A DNA stretch of 19,372 nt from Candidatus Roizmanbacteria bacterium (lineage in GTDB: Bacteria > Patescibacteriota > Microgenomatia > UBA1406 > GWC2-37-13): assembly GCA_026395475.1 (NCBI GenBank), contig JAPLYQ010000029.1:1-19372 (forward strand), read 5' to 3'. A program made the position numbers and the translations under genes. The notes below the pieces were generated by a model. It saw nothing but the letters and a program-made list of their open reading frames with translations. It had not been told where the DNA came from and ran no database searches. Shown here in pieces: positions 6,733 to 13,354 of this stretch (positions within the stretch are counted from its first letter, which is position 1; the number at the start of each line of letters is the position of its first letter).

Positions 6733-8439
6733 ATGCGTTACTCAAAACTTTTTGGCAAAACGGTCCGTGAAGCTCCTTCAGACGCTTCAATGGACTCATA
6801 CAAACTTCTTTACCAAGCAGGTTTCATCCGTGAATCAACAGCCGGACGTTTTTTCTTTCTTCCCCTTGGGATAAAGATGCAACAAAATATCATGAAAGTT
6901 GTAAAAGAGGAAATGTATAAGGCAGGAGCTCAGGAATTGGTGTCTCCAGTACTGCATCCACTTGAACTGTGGAAAGAAACAAACCGAACTAACACAGCTG
7001 GATTTGAACTCATGCGTGTTAAAGATCGTCGAGACGCAGAGTTCGCACTGGGTGGAACTGCTGAGGAAATGTTTGTAGATGTCGTGCGCAAGTTTCAAAT
7101 AAGCTATAAAGAAATGCCATTTAACATCTATCAGTTTTCTACAAAATTTAGAGACGAACTTCGTGCTCGAGGTGGTCTTCTTCGTGTTCGAGAGTTCATT
7201 ATGAAAGATGCCTATTCGTTCGATGTAAATGAAGAAGAATTCAAAAAAGAATATAAGAATATGGGTGACACCTATTCACGTATTTTTAAAAGACTCGGAC
7301 TTGATACAGTCGTCGTTGAATCAGATGGCGGATATATTGGAGGAGATTATTGCCATGAATATGTCGTTGATTCCCCAATAGGAGAGACAAATTATCTTAC
7401 AACTGAGGATGGATCATACAATGCACATGAAGAAGTTGCCACTTTTGATCCCGAAGTAATAAATAGTAATGATGAAATGTTGCCTCTGCAAACGGTCGAT
7501 GCAGTACGCGGGACTTCGATGAATGCTGGAGTCAAATTTCACAATATGCCGCTCACTCATCAGATAAAAGATGTACTGTTTGTCGATGAAAAGGGGCGAT
7601 TTATTCTTGCCGTACTTCGTGGAGATTTTGATGCAAACGAACTAAAATTAAAACATGCAGTGAAGGCAATTACTCTTCGACATGCTACAGCTGAAGAAAT
7701 TGTTAGCGCACTTCACTCAGTCCCAGGGTTTATTTCTCCAGTTAAAATTCATGATTTGGCAGAAAAAAATGTAAACCTTGTTGTCGTTGTTGACCCATCA
7801 CTGAAAACGGTAAAAAATGCATACGGAGGAGCAAATGAATTGAATAAAGATCTATTAAATGTAAACTATGGAAGAGATTTTGTAGCTGATATTGAAGCAG
7901 ATATTGCACTAGCTAAAGAGGGTCATGTAAAAAATGGAAAGAAGTTAACAATGAAAAAGGGGATTGAGGTAGGAAATATTTTTCAACTAGGATATCACTA
8001 CACCAAACTCATGAAAGGTGCAGTATTTACAGATAAAGATGGGATAGAAAAGCCATATTATATGGGATGTTACGGAATTGGTATCGGTCGGACAATGGCA
8101 ACCATTGTGGAACAGTATCATGATGAGCGAGGTATGACATTGCCAGAAAATGTAGCTCCATACAAAGTACACCTTATTGCAATTGGGAAAGACGAAGCTC
8201 CTTTTGAAAAAGCCGACCAATTAATCAAATTATTAGAAGATAAGGGAATTGAAGTTTTATTTGATGATCGAACCGATGTATCGCCTGGAGCGAAGTTTGC
8301 AGATGCAGACCTTATTGGCTGCCCATACCGACTTGTTATTTCACCCAAAACAGGAGACAATATTGAGCTTAAAAAAAGAACGGAGAAAGAGACTAAATTG
8401 GTATCTATGGAAGAGTTATTAAAAATATTTATATTGTAA
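6733..8439 (+). CDS. proS: Prolyl-tRNA synthetase (bacterial type with editing insertion)
   Basis: Charges tRNA-Pro with proline. At 568 residues it has the bacterial layout. Motif 1 lies around GRFFFLPLGIKMQQNIMK, and motif 2 is the FRDELRARGGLLRVREF stretch from about residue 138. A YbaK-like INS editing insertion occupies roughly residues 230-400 (VRGTSMNAG and GANELNKDLLNVN regions). Motif 3 is GCYGIGIGRTMATIVEQ near residue 444. The C-terminal anticodon-binding domain starts at APYKVHLIAIG and ends LLKIFIL. It follows a perfect -10 box with no leader. proS is the usual last member of the rpsB-to-rseP neighbourhood, so the order is conserved though thinned. A tRNA-Pro gene lies at the far end of this window. 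Confidence 0.97.
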   Translation: MRYSKLFGKTVREAPSDASMDSYKLLYQAGFIRESTAGRFFFLPLGIKMQQNIMKVVKEEMYKAGAQELVSPVLHPLELWKETNRTNTAGFELMRVKDRRDAEFALGGTAEEMFVDVVRKFQISYKEMPFNIYQFSTKFRDELRARGGLLRVREFIMKDAYSFDVNEEEFKKEYKNMGDTYSRIFKRLGLDTVVVESDGGYIGGDYCHEYVVDSPIGETNYLTTEDGSYNAHEEVATFDPEVINSNDEMLPLQTVDAVRGTSMNAGVKFHNMPLTHQIKDVLFVDEKGRFILAVLRGDFDANELKLKHAVKAITLRHATAEEIVSALHSVPGFISPVKIHDLAEKNVNLVVVVDPSLKTVKNAYGGANELNKDLLNVNYGRDFVADIEADIALAKEGHVKNGKKLTMKKGIEVGNIFQLGYHYTKLMKGAVFTDKDGIEKPYYMGCYGIGIGRTMATIVEQYHDERGMTLPENVAPYKVHLIAIGKDEAPFEKADQLIKLLEDKGIEVLFDDRTDVSPGAKFADADLIGCPYRLVISPKTGDNIELKKRTEKETKLVSMEELLKIFIL

Positions 8440-8451
8440 ATTATTGACTGG

Positions 8452-8471
8452 ATTCCCGCCTACGCGGGAAT
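8452..8471. repeat. GC-rich palindrome after proS
   Basis: A perfect 8-bp hairpin, ATTCCCGC, loop CTAC, GCGGGAAT, 12 nt after the proS stop. There is no U-run, so it is not a standard terminator. A second CCCGC-4-GCGGG hairpin lies next to the tRNA gene at 19245-19258. Short palindromes of this style recur in many bacterial genomes as dispersed repeats. Confidence 0.7.
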
Positions 8472-8482
8472 GACTCAAGGAA

Positions 8483-8591
8483 CAGATGACACGAGTAAAG
8501 GGTACCCGGCAGCGCACACAAAACTTCATGCCAGCAGGCATCTTGAAGGTTTTGGAGCACTGACGGGGGAAATTACGAGTGGCAGAATCTG
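8483..8591 (+). repeat. Structured element A (candidate ncRNA, pair of element B)
   Basis: A long imperfect hairpin. Pairings from outside in: CAGAT 8483-8487 with ATCTG 8587-8591; CAC-GA-GTAA 8490-8498 with TTAC-GA-GTG 8573-8581, with a tandem G-A mismatch; CCCG, CAG and GC (8505-8515) with GC, CTG and CGGG (8557-8567); AAAAC 8520-8524 with GTTTT 8549-8553; TTC with GAA; ATGCC 8528-8532 with GGCAT 8537-8541, closing an AGCA tetraloop. Element B keeps the same layout with different paired bases. Orientation is unproven; it ends 33 nt before the DHH-like gene. Confidence 0.6.
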
Positions 8592-8624
8592 GAAACCATC
8601 GGTAATGTTGTACAAAATAAACTT

Positions 8625-9451
8625 ATGAAAACAATTGTCCTCCACATTTTTCCCGACCTCGACGCTATTACAAGCGCCTGGCTTTTCACACGCTACTTAC
8701 CTGAATGGGAAGAGGCAGAGATAGTTTTCACTCCCCAGCAAAAGAATTGGAACAATGTAGTCCCCGATAGTAATCCTGATATCCTCTATTGTGATACAGG
8801 ATATGGCAAATTTGACCATCACCATATTAAAGAAAGAACATGTGCCAGTAAGCGTATCTATGACTACCTCCTCATGATGAAACATATCTCATCCAAGGAT
8901 AAAGAGCCACTTGCACGCATTATTGAATATGTGACCGATATTGATAACTTTGGTGAAGTTAATTACCCCGACCCAACATCTGATAAATACGAGTTTTGTC
9001 TGCATCAACTTATAACAGGATTAAAGAAAAAAGGGATGTCAGACAGTGCATTGGTACAAGCTATTTTCCCACTTCTAGACGGAGTATTACAGCTTTTCGT
9101 TTATAAACTTAAAGCCGAAAATGAAATTACAAAAGGGTTTGTTTTTTACTCGAAATATGGCAAATCACTTGCAATGAACACTTCAAATGAATGCGTTTGG
9201 CCCAAAAAAAGGGATTCAGTTTGGTGGTTATGAAGGACCCACAAAAGCATTTTGCACGCATAAAAACGCTTCCTTCCCCTGAACTTGACCTTACGCCAGT
9301 CTACGACAAAATTAAGAAAATCGACACAAAAGGCTATTGGTTTCTTCATATTTTGAAAAATATGCTGTTAAATGGGTCTTCCAGAACGCCTGATGCTGTT
9401 CCTACCCCTCTTACACTTCAAAAGCTCATTGAAATAATCAAGGAAGTGTAA
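8625..9451 (+). pseudogene. DHH/MYG1-like phosphoesterase family gene, broken by a frameshift
   Basis: The first part (8625 to about 9191) reads LHIFPDLDAITSAWLFTRYL and then DTGYGKFDHHH, resembling the metal-binding Asp and DHH blocks of the DHH or MYG1 (UPF0160) hydrolases. The frame then runs into junk and a stop at 9233. The frame starting at 9191 continues with RLAQKKGFSLVVMKDPQKH, then GYWFLHILKNMLLNGSSRTP, ending IEIIKEV at 9451, which looks like the missing C-terminal half. Restoring one base near 9189-9193 (for example GAATG to GAAATG) joins them into about 276 residues. The break is either a real -1 mutation or a base-calling error. The exact enzymatic role is unknown. Element A lies just upstream and no SD is seen. 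Confidence 0.75.
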
Positions 9452-9474
9452 TAGAATATAGGTTGAATTTACTA

Positions 9475-9499
9475 CTTAAATTTAATCTTTAAATTTAAG
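9475..9499. repeat. AT-rich perfect hairpin before rpsU
   Basis: CTTAAATTTAA (9475-9485), loop TCT, TTAAATTTAAG (9489-9499). It separates the broken DHH-like gene from rpsU. Confidence 0.6.
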
Positions 9500-9520
9500 C
9501 TTATTGTTTGTTATATTTTA

Positions 9521-9528
9521 AGGAGGTG
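9521..9528 (+). promoter_or_regulatory. Strong Shine-Dalgarno of rpsU
   Basis: AGGAGGTG, complementary to the 16S rRNA 3' end, lies 8 nt before the rpsU ATG. It is the only strong SD I find before any gene in this window; the others are leaderless or SD-free. Confidence 0.9.
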
Positions 9529-9536
9529 TATATATA

Positions 9537-9767
9537 ATGGTTGTTATATTAAAGAAAAAAGGAGAGACAAAAGACGCTATTTTCAGAAAATTTTCTCGTA
9601 TGTTCATGGATGAGAATATTGTTGATGAATTGAGAAAGAAACAATATTACAAAAAGCCATCACTACAGAAAAGAGATGACGCAAAGGAAAGAATACGTTT
9701 ACGTGCTCGAAGACGCAGATTTGCATTGTCTACTAAGAAGGAAAGAACAGCAATGCATCATAGATAA
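9537..9767 (+). CDS. rpsU: 30S ribosomal protein S21
   Basis: A 76-residue basic protein of the small subunit that binds near the 3' end of 16S rRNA, beside the anti-SD. VVILKKKGETKDAIFRKFSR matches the S21 N-terminus, and the Arg-rich tail ERIRLRARRRRF is typical. It is preceded by a near-perfect SD while its neighbours have none. ybeY follows after 8 nt, so the two form an operon: a ribosomal protein and an rRNA maturation factor. Because S21 contacts the anti-SD, the strong SD suggests translational autoregulation of the kind proposed for Bacteroidota rpsU. This is an inference. Confidence 0.93.
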   Translation: MVVILKKKGETKDAIFRKFSRMFMDENIVDELRKKQYYKKPSLQKRDDAKERIRLRARRRRFALSTKKERTAMHHR

Positions 9768-9775
9768 AAATCTTT

Positions 9776-10126
9776 ATGTTGCGAATTTTCACCTCATCAC
9801 GCTATCTTGTCGATAGAAAAAGGATCCGTATTTTAGTGGAAAAAACCCTTTCCACTTTTCAATTGGATCCAACTCTTTCTGTCACTATTGTTTTTGTGGG
9901 TAAAAATAAAATGCGATCTATAGCATCTACCTATAAACATGAGGATGTCGCACTTCCCGTCCTTGCTTTTCCTTATAAAAATGATGCTGATATGGAAGAA
10001 CCCTTATTTGGAGAAATATTCCTTTGCTACCCTCAAATAGTGCTTCTCGCAGTTGAAAGAAATAAAAGACTTGATGTCCTTATCGATGAACTGATCATCC
10101 ACGGCTTAACTAATCTTCTTAAATAA
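9776..10126 (+). CDS. ybeY: YbeY-like endoribonuclease with degenerate zinc motif
   Basis: YbeY is a metal-dependent RNase for 16S rRNA 3'-end maturation and ribosome quality control. Family-like features are SVTIVFVGKNKMRSI (normally VxxVxxxxMxxLN), LPVLAFPYK (normally TDVLSFP) and FGEIFLCYP (normally GDIxIxxx). The end should be HGxLHLxGYDH with three His ligands, but here it is IIHGLTNLLK and stop: the first His (109) stays, the second is Asn, and the rest is cut off by TAA. Downstream bases still read like mutated codons of the motif (AAC where a final His codon is expected). At 116 residues it is about 30-40 short. It is either inactive, or works without the usual zinc site. It follows rpsU by 8 nt. 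Confidence 0.75.
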   Translation: MLRIFTSSRYLVDRKRIRILVEKTLSTFQLDPTLSVTIVFVGKNKMRSIASTYKHEDVALPVLAFPYKNDADMEEPLFGEIFLCYPQIVLLAVERNKRLDVLIDELIIHGLTNLLK

Positions 10127-10138
10127 TTTAACTAATTT

Positions 10139-10199
10139 TTAATTTCAAATTATAAATTTGAAATTAATTTTAAATTGAATATAAATTAAAAATTTAAAA
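10139..10199. repeat. Two AT-rich hairpins between ybeY and dnaX
   Basis: A 13-bp perfect hairpin (10139-10151 with 10155-10167, core AATTTCAAATT) is followed by TTTTAAATT (10168-10176) pairing with AATTTAAAA (10191-10199). They fill the spacer and may end the rpsU-ybeY transcript in either direction. Confidence 0.6.
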
Positions 10200-10222
10200 T
10201 TTTGAATTCATTTAGAGTTTGT

Positions 10223-10228
10223 TATAAT
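10223..10228 (+). promoter_or_regulatory. -10 box of dnaX
   Basis: Perfect TATAAT 6 nt before the ATG at 10235. The -35 is poor. This decides the start: upstream in-frame TTG codons would lie before the promoter. Confidence 0.65.
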
Positions 10229-10234
10229 GTCTTC

Positions 10235-11275
10235 ATGTACTATCTTAAATATCGCCCTCATACAGTTGAAGACTTGGACAATCTAACACCAGCAGAAACA
10301 ATCCGTACTATTCTAAAAAGTAAATCACTTCCTCATGCATTCTTATTTATTGGTCATAAAGGTACAGGTAAAACGTCAACTGCACGTATTTTTGCAAAGG
10401 CAGTAAACTGTCTTTCAAACGTTTATGCGGGAAAGGGAACAAGTATCGAGCCATGTAATGTATGTAGTAATTGTAAGTCAATTGATAAATCATCATTTTC
10501 TGATGTAACAGAAATGGATGCCGCATCGAACCGAGGAATAAACGAAGTTAAAGAACTTATAAGAGAAACTTCTCTTATGCCTATGGCAGGGAAGTATCGC
10601 GTCTATATTATTGATGAGGCCCACATGATTACAAATGATGGGTTTAACGCTCTCTTAAAGACATTAGAGGAGCCTCCAGAGACAGTAATTTTTATTCTTG
10701 CAACAACCAATTTAGAAAAGGTGCCAAAAACAATCGTAAGTAGATGTGTATTAGTTCAGTTTGGAAGTGCAAAGATAGATGAAATTGTTCACATGTTAAA
10801 GAGGATAAGGATAGGGGAAAAACTTGATATTTCAGATGAATCCCTTGAGATAATTGCTAAACATTGTGATCTTTCATTCAGAGATGGAGCAAAGATTCTA
10901 GAGGAGATTGCTCTCTCTGGGAAGATGGACCCAGAAAGTATTCTAAAGAAAATCGGAATAAGATCTAAAGTAGTTCTCAATGAAGCTCTTAAAAAGAAAA
11001 GCCCATCGGATACGTTAAAATGGATTAAGGAATTTAATGCATCGGGAGGAAATATCTCTCTCCTAATTGAAGAGTTGCTAACAGATTTGCAAAATCACCT
11101 ATTATCTCTTCATAAAATTCCCGGTAACATATCAACACTTTCATATACATTGAAAGAAACAATCGTATTGATGAAATTGTTAAACGAGGCGTATGGACTG
11201 ATAAAACAAAGCCCTTATCCAACAATTCCTCTTGAGGTGGCGTTGCTTGAATACTGTGATACAATAAAACAGTGA
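10235..11275 (+). CDS. dnaX: DNA polymerase III clamp-loader subunit (gamma form)
   Basis: ATPase that loads the sliding clamp at the replication fork. The protein starts MYYLKYRPHTVEDLDN, the usual DnaX opening. Walker A is GHKGTGKTS (residues 40-48). Zinc-binding Cys lie at 59, 74, 77 and 80 (CNVCSNC). The SRC/sensor-like MDAASNRGINEV follows, then Walker B with DEAH at 127-130, the ALLKTLEEPPE segment and ATTNLEKVPKTIVSRC. At 346 residues it ends after domain III, so there is no tau extension for the helicase or polymerase. ybaB follows after 46 nt in the classic dnaX-ybaB order; recR is displaced. Confidence 0.95.
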   Translation: MYYLKYRPHTVEDLDNLTPAETIRTILKSKSLPHAFLFIGHKGTGKTSTARIFAKAVNCLSNVYAGKGTSIEPCNVCSNCKSIDKSSFSDVTEMDAASNRGINEVKELIRETSLMPMAGKYRVYIIDEAHMITNDGFNALLKTLEEPPETVIFILATTNLEKVPKTIVSRCVLVQFGSAKIDEIVHMLKRIRIGEKLDISDESLEIIAKHCDLSFRDGAKILEEIALSGKMDPESILKKIGIRSKVVLNEALKKKSPSDTLKWIKEFNASGGNISLLIEELLTDLQNHLLSLHKIPGNISTLSYTLKETIVLMKLLNEAYGLIKQSPYPTIPLEVALLEYCDTIKQ

Positions 11276-11321
11276 TAGGAGTGGCTGAATTTATATTAAT
11301 TATTAATTTACTCAATTACTT

Positions 11322-11573
11322 ATGTTAGGCGGACTTGGCGATATACAAAAACTTCAACAACAGGCTCAAAAAATGCAAGCAGCATTACAACAAGAAACAG
11401 TTGTCATTGAAAAAAATGGTGTCAAAATCACCATGAGAGGCGACCAACAAATTCTTGAAGTGGAAATAGATGGAATTATTGAAAATAGAATTGCAGAAGC
11501 TGTCAATGAAAGTGTAAAAAAAACACAAGAGCTAGCAGCAAAAAAACTCATCGAAATCTCACAACAGGGCTAA
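11322..11573 (+). CDS. ybaB: YbaB/EbfC nucleoid-associated protein
   Basis: A small DNA-binding protein (83 residues) of the YbaB family that forms tweezer-like dimers on DNA. GGLGDIQKLQQQAQKMQAAL is the N-terminal helix; GVKITMRGDQQILEVEID is the central sheet. The C-terminal helix runs through NESVKKTQELAAKKLIEI. The usual Gly/Met-rich tail is very short. It lies between dnaX and prs in the same direction and is probably co-transcribed with dnaX. Confidence 0.93.
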   Translation: MLGGLGDIQKLQQQAQKMQAALQQETVVIEKNGVKITMRGDQQILEVEIDGIIENRIAEAVNESVKKTQELAAKKLIEISQQG

Positions 11574-11585
11574 TTGCAGGTACTG

Positions 11586-11591
11586 TATAAT
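11586..11591 (+). promoter_or_regulatory. -10 box of prs
   Basis: Perfect TATAAT 6 nt before the ATG at 11598, inside the short ybaB-prs spacer. No good -35 was seen. Leaderless transcript expected. Confidence 0.65.
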
Positions 11592-11597
11592 GGTTTT

Positions 11598-12515
11598 ATG
11601 AAACTATTTTCCGGAAGTGCAAACCCAATTCTTTCTCAGAAAGTTGCAGATAAACTTGGCGTTCCTCTTTCTAAAGCCGAAATTGTACGGTTTGAAAATT
11701 CCGAAATTCGTATTCACATTGAAGAAGAGGTTAAAAATGAAGATTGTTATGTAATTCAACCAACAGCCAATCCATCTGATACTCATCTTATGGAACTCTT
11801 CTTTTTCTGTGACGCATTGCGCCGTCAGGAAGCAAAGAAAGTATTTGCAATCATTCCATACTTTGGTTATGCACGTCAAGACGTACAACATAGACCAGGA
11901 GAGTGTGTGTCAGCAAATGTCATTATTCGTTTTCTTGAATCAATTGGGTTCTATAAAGTATATGTAATTAATCTCCATGATGAAGCAACAGAGGGTGTAT
12001 TCTCTATCCCTTTTAAGAACATTGATGCATTTCCAATTCTTGCAGAAGAAATTAGAAAATATATTGGAACCGTAACGACAGAAACAGTTGCAGTTGTATC
12101 TCCAGATCATGGAGGAGTTGAAAGAGCTCGTAAATTTGGAGATGATTTATTTGGTCACACTGAACATTCCATATCAGTTGTTGAAAAAAAGAGAGATCTT
12201 GCACATATTCACAAAAGTGTCGCACTTGACCTATATGGAGATGTAAAGGGCAGAACTGCGATTTTAGTAGATGATATGATTACTTCTGGTGGCACATTAA
12301 TGCATGCAGCACAATTATGTCTTGATCGCGGAGCAACTAGAGTTCTTACAGCAGTCATTCACCATGACTTTGGACCAAAAGCGCCAGAACAATTACAAGC
12401 TTCCGCCATTGAAAAGATTTTTACAACAGATACCATCGCTTTAAAAGAAGAACAAAAGTTTGAAAAACTCTCCGAAGTATCTGTTGCAAAGTTGATAAGT
12501 GAAGTTGTCAGCTAG
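11598..12515 (+). CDS. prs: Ribose-phosphate pyrophosphokinase (PRPP synthase)
   Basis: Makes PRPP from ribose-5-phosphate and ATP for nucleotide and NAD synthesis. The 305-residue protein starts MKLFSGSANPILSQKVA. FENSEIRIHIEEEV is the family ExxVRG-like region. IIPYFGYARQD is the catalytic/ATP loop, with HRPGECVSANVI after it. VINLHDEATEGVF replaces the commoner DLHxxQIQGFF. VVSPDHGGVERA and the PRPP-binding loop ILVDDMITSGGT (about residues 221-232) complete the fold. The ATG at 11598 is favoured by the -10 box and family start. Being next to dnaX-ybaB is unusual for prs. Element C follows its stop. Confidence 0.95.
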   Translation: MKLFSGSANPILSQKVADKLGVPLSKAEIVRFENSEIRIHIEEEVKNEDCYVIQPTANPSDTHLMELFFFCDALRRQEAKKVFAIIPYFGYARQDVQHRPGECVSANVIIRFLESIGFYKVYVINLHDEATEGVFSIPFKNIDAFPILAEEIRKYIGTVTTETVAVVSPDHGGVERARKFGDDLFGHTEHSISVVEKKRDLAHIHKSVALDLYGDVKGRTAILVDDMITSGGTLMHAAQLCLDRGATRVLTAVIHHDFGPKAPEQLQASAIEKIFTTDTIALKEEQKFEKLSEVSVAKLISEVVS

Positions 12516-12537
12516 TCTGGATAAATCAGATCTATGC

Positions 12538-12638
12538 AATTTGAGCAATGTGCCAAACACGTGACATTTATGCCAGGGAGACTTTAGGGCAGGTGGGAAA
12601 AACGAAGCATAAGACGTCACTGTTGGCAGATGCGAAAA
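12538..12638 (+). repeat. Structured element C (candidate ncRNA, inverted copy of D)
   Basis: About 100 nt that match element D in inverted orientation with about 7 differences by eye. Nested stems: TGCCAA 12551-12556 with TTGGCA 12623-12628; GTGAC 12561-12565 with GTCAC 12616-12620; TTATGC 12568-12573 with GCATAA 12607-12612. They close a purine-rich loop (12574-12606) containing GAGACTTTAGGG and GGAAAAACGAA. It sits between convergent prs and recR. Strand is assigned from the prs side and is not proven. Confidence 0.75.
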
Positions 12639-12663
12639 TTGCAACATAATGTTGGTACCCTCG

Positions 12664-13212
12664 TCAGAAGCTCTTTCTATTTTCCATCGCTTTCCCTAGA
12701 GTTCCATAATCTGCATACTCAACACTTGCTCCCATAGGAAGTCCATATGCTAACCGTGTTATCTTAATATTCTGATTTGAGTTTTGTGTCTTAATCTTTT
12801 TTTGTATATACATTGCCGTTGCTTCTCCCTCCATATCAGGGTTAGTTGCGAGCACCACTTCTAGCACTCCTTCTTTATCTTTTTCAAGACGTTGTAATAA
12901 TTGTTCAATATATATATCATCTGGACCAATATTATTTAATGGGTCAATTCTTCCATGAAGTACGTGATATACACCGCTATATATTCCGCCTTTTTCAAAC
13001 GAAAGTAGATCAAGTGGAGATTCAATAACAGTTATAATTGCATGGTTTCTTTTTGTATCAGCACAGATTCCACATATTTCTTTAGCAAAATCTTGCAGAT
13101 CAGATGCAGGCATCCTGAGCAGATAGAGAGCAAGTCTGTTGGCGGTCTTTTCTCCAATGCCAGGAAGTCGTTCAAAAAATAAGGCAATTTGTTTTAAACT
13201 GTCGGGAAGCAT
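12664..13212 (-). CDS. recR: Recombination mediator RecR with half a zinc finger
   Basis: RecR works with RecO/RecF to load RecA at gaps. The N-terminal helix-hairpin-helix is RLPGIGEKTANRLALYLL (residues 15-32). The zinc finger should have two CxxC pairs; only the second, CGIC at 47-50, is left, and about 15 residues containing the first pair are missing. The Toprim domain is otherwise normal: YHVLHGRIDPLNNIGPDDI, then EVVLATNPDMEGEATAMYI, and a C-terminal LAYGLPMGASVEYAD segment close to the family RIAxGLPvGgdleyaD. At 182 residues it is about 15-20 short. It is on the minus strand, not directly after ybaB as usual. RNase J lies upstream on the same strand. Confidence 0.93.
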   Translation of the reverse strand: MLPDSLKQIALFFERLPGIGEKTANRLALYLLRMPASDLQDFAKEICGICADTKRNHAIITVIESPLDLLSFEKGGIYSGVYHVLHGRIDPLNNIGPDDIYIEQLLQRLEKDKEGVLEVVLATNPDMEGEATAMYIQKKIKTQNSNQNIKITRLAYGLPMGASVEYADYGTLGKAMENRKSF

Positions 13213-13225
13213 ATTATTATATTAA

Positions 13226-13350
13226 CTAAATCCTAAATTCTAAACACTAAATCCTAATCAAATATATACAAAATATCAAATACTAAACAATGTGCATTGT
13301 CTAGTTTTTCTAATTTGAGATTTGTTTAGAGTTTAGTGTTTAGGGTTTAG
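13226..13350. repeat. CTAAA-repeat inverted arms with a central hairpin
   Basis: The recR-rnj spacer holds CTAAA-type repeats (13226-13257) whose reverse complement recurs as TTTAG-type repeats (13325-13350), giving a long imperfect stem. In its centre, ACTA-ACAAT pairs with ATTGT-TAGT (about 13283-13304), followed on the plus strand by TTTTTC. It could act as a terminator; the arms look like a dispersed spacer repeat. Confidence 0.6.
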
Positions 13351-13354
13351 AGTT

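Noticed and set aside
10202..10234. TTG-initiated N-terminal extension of dnaX
   Set aside because: It would lie upstream of the -10 box and outside the family's usual start at MYYLKYRP.
13213..13221. TATAAT 3 nt before the recR ATG as its promoter
   Set aside because: Transcription would start inside the second codon, so the spacing is too short; it may be chance in AT-rich sequence.
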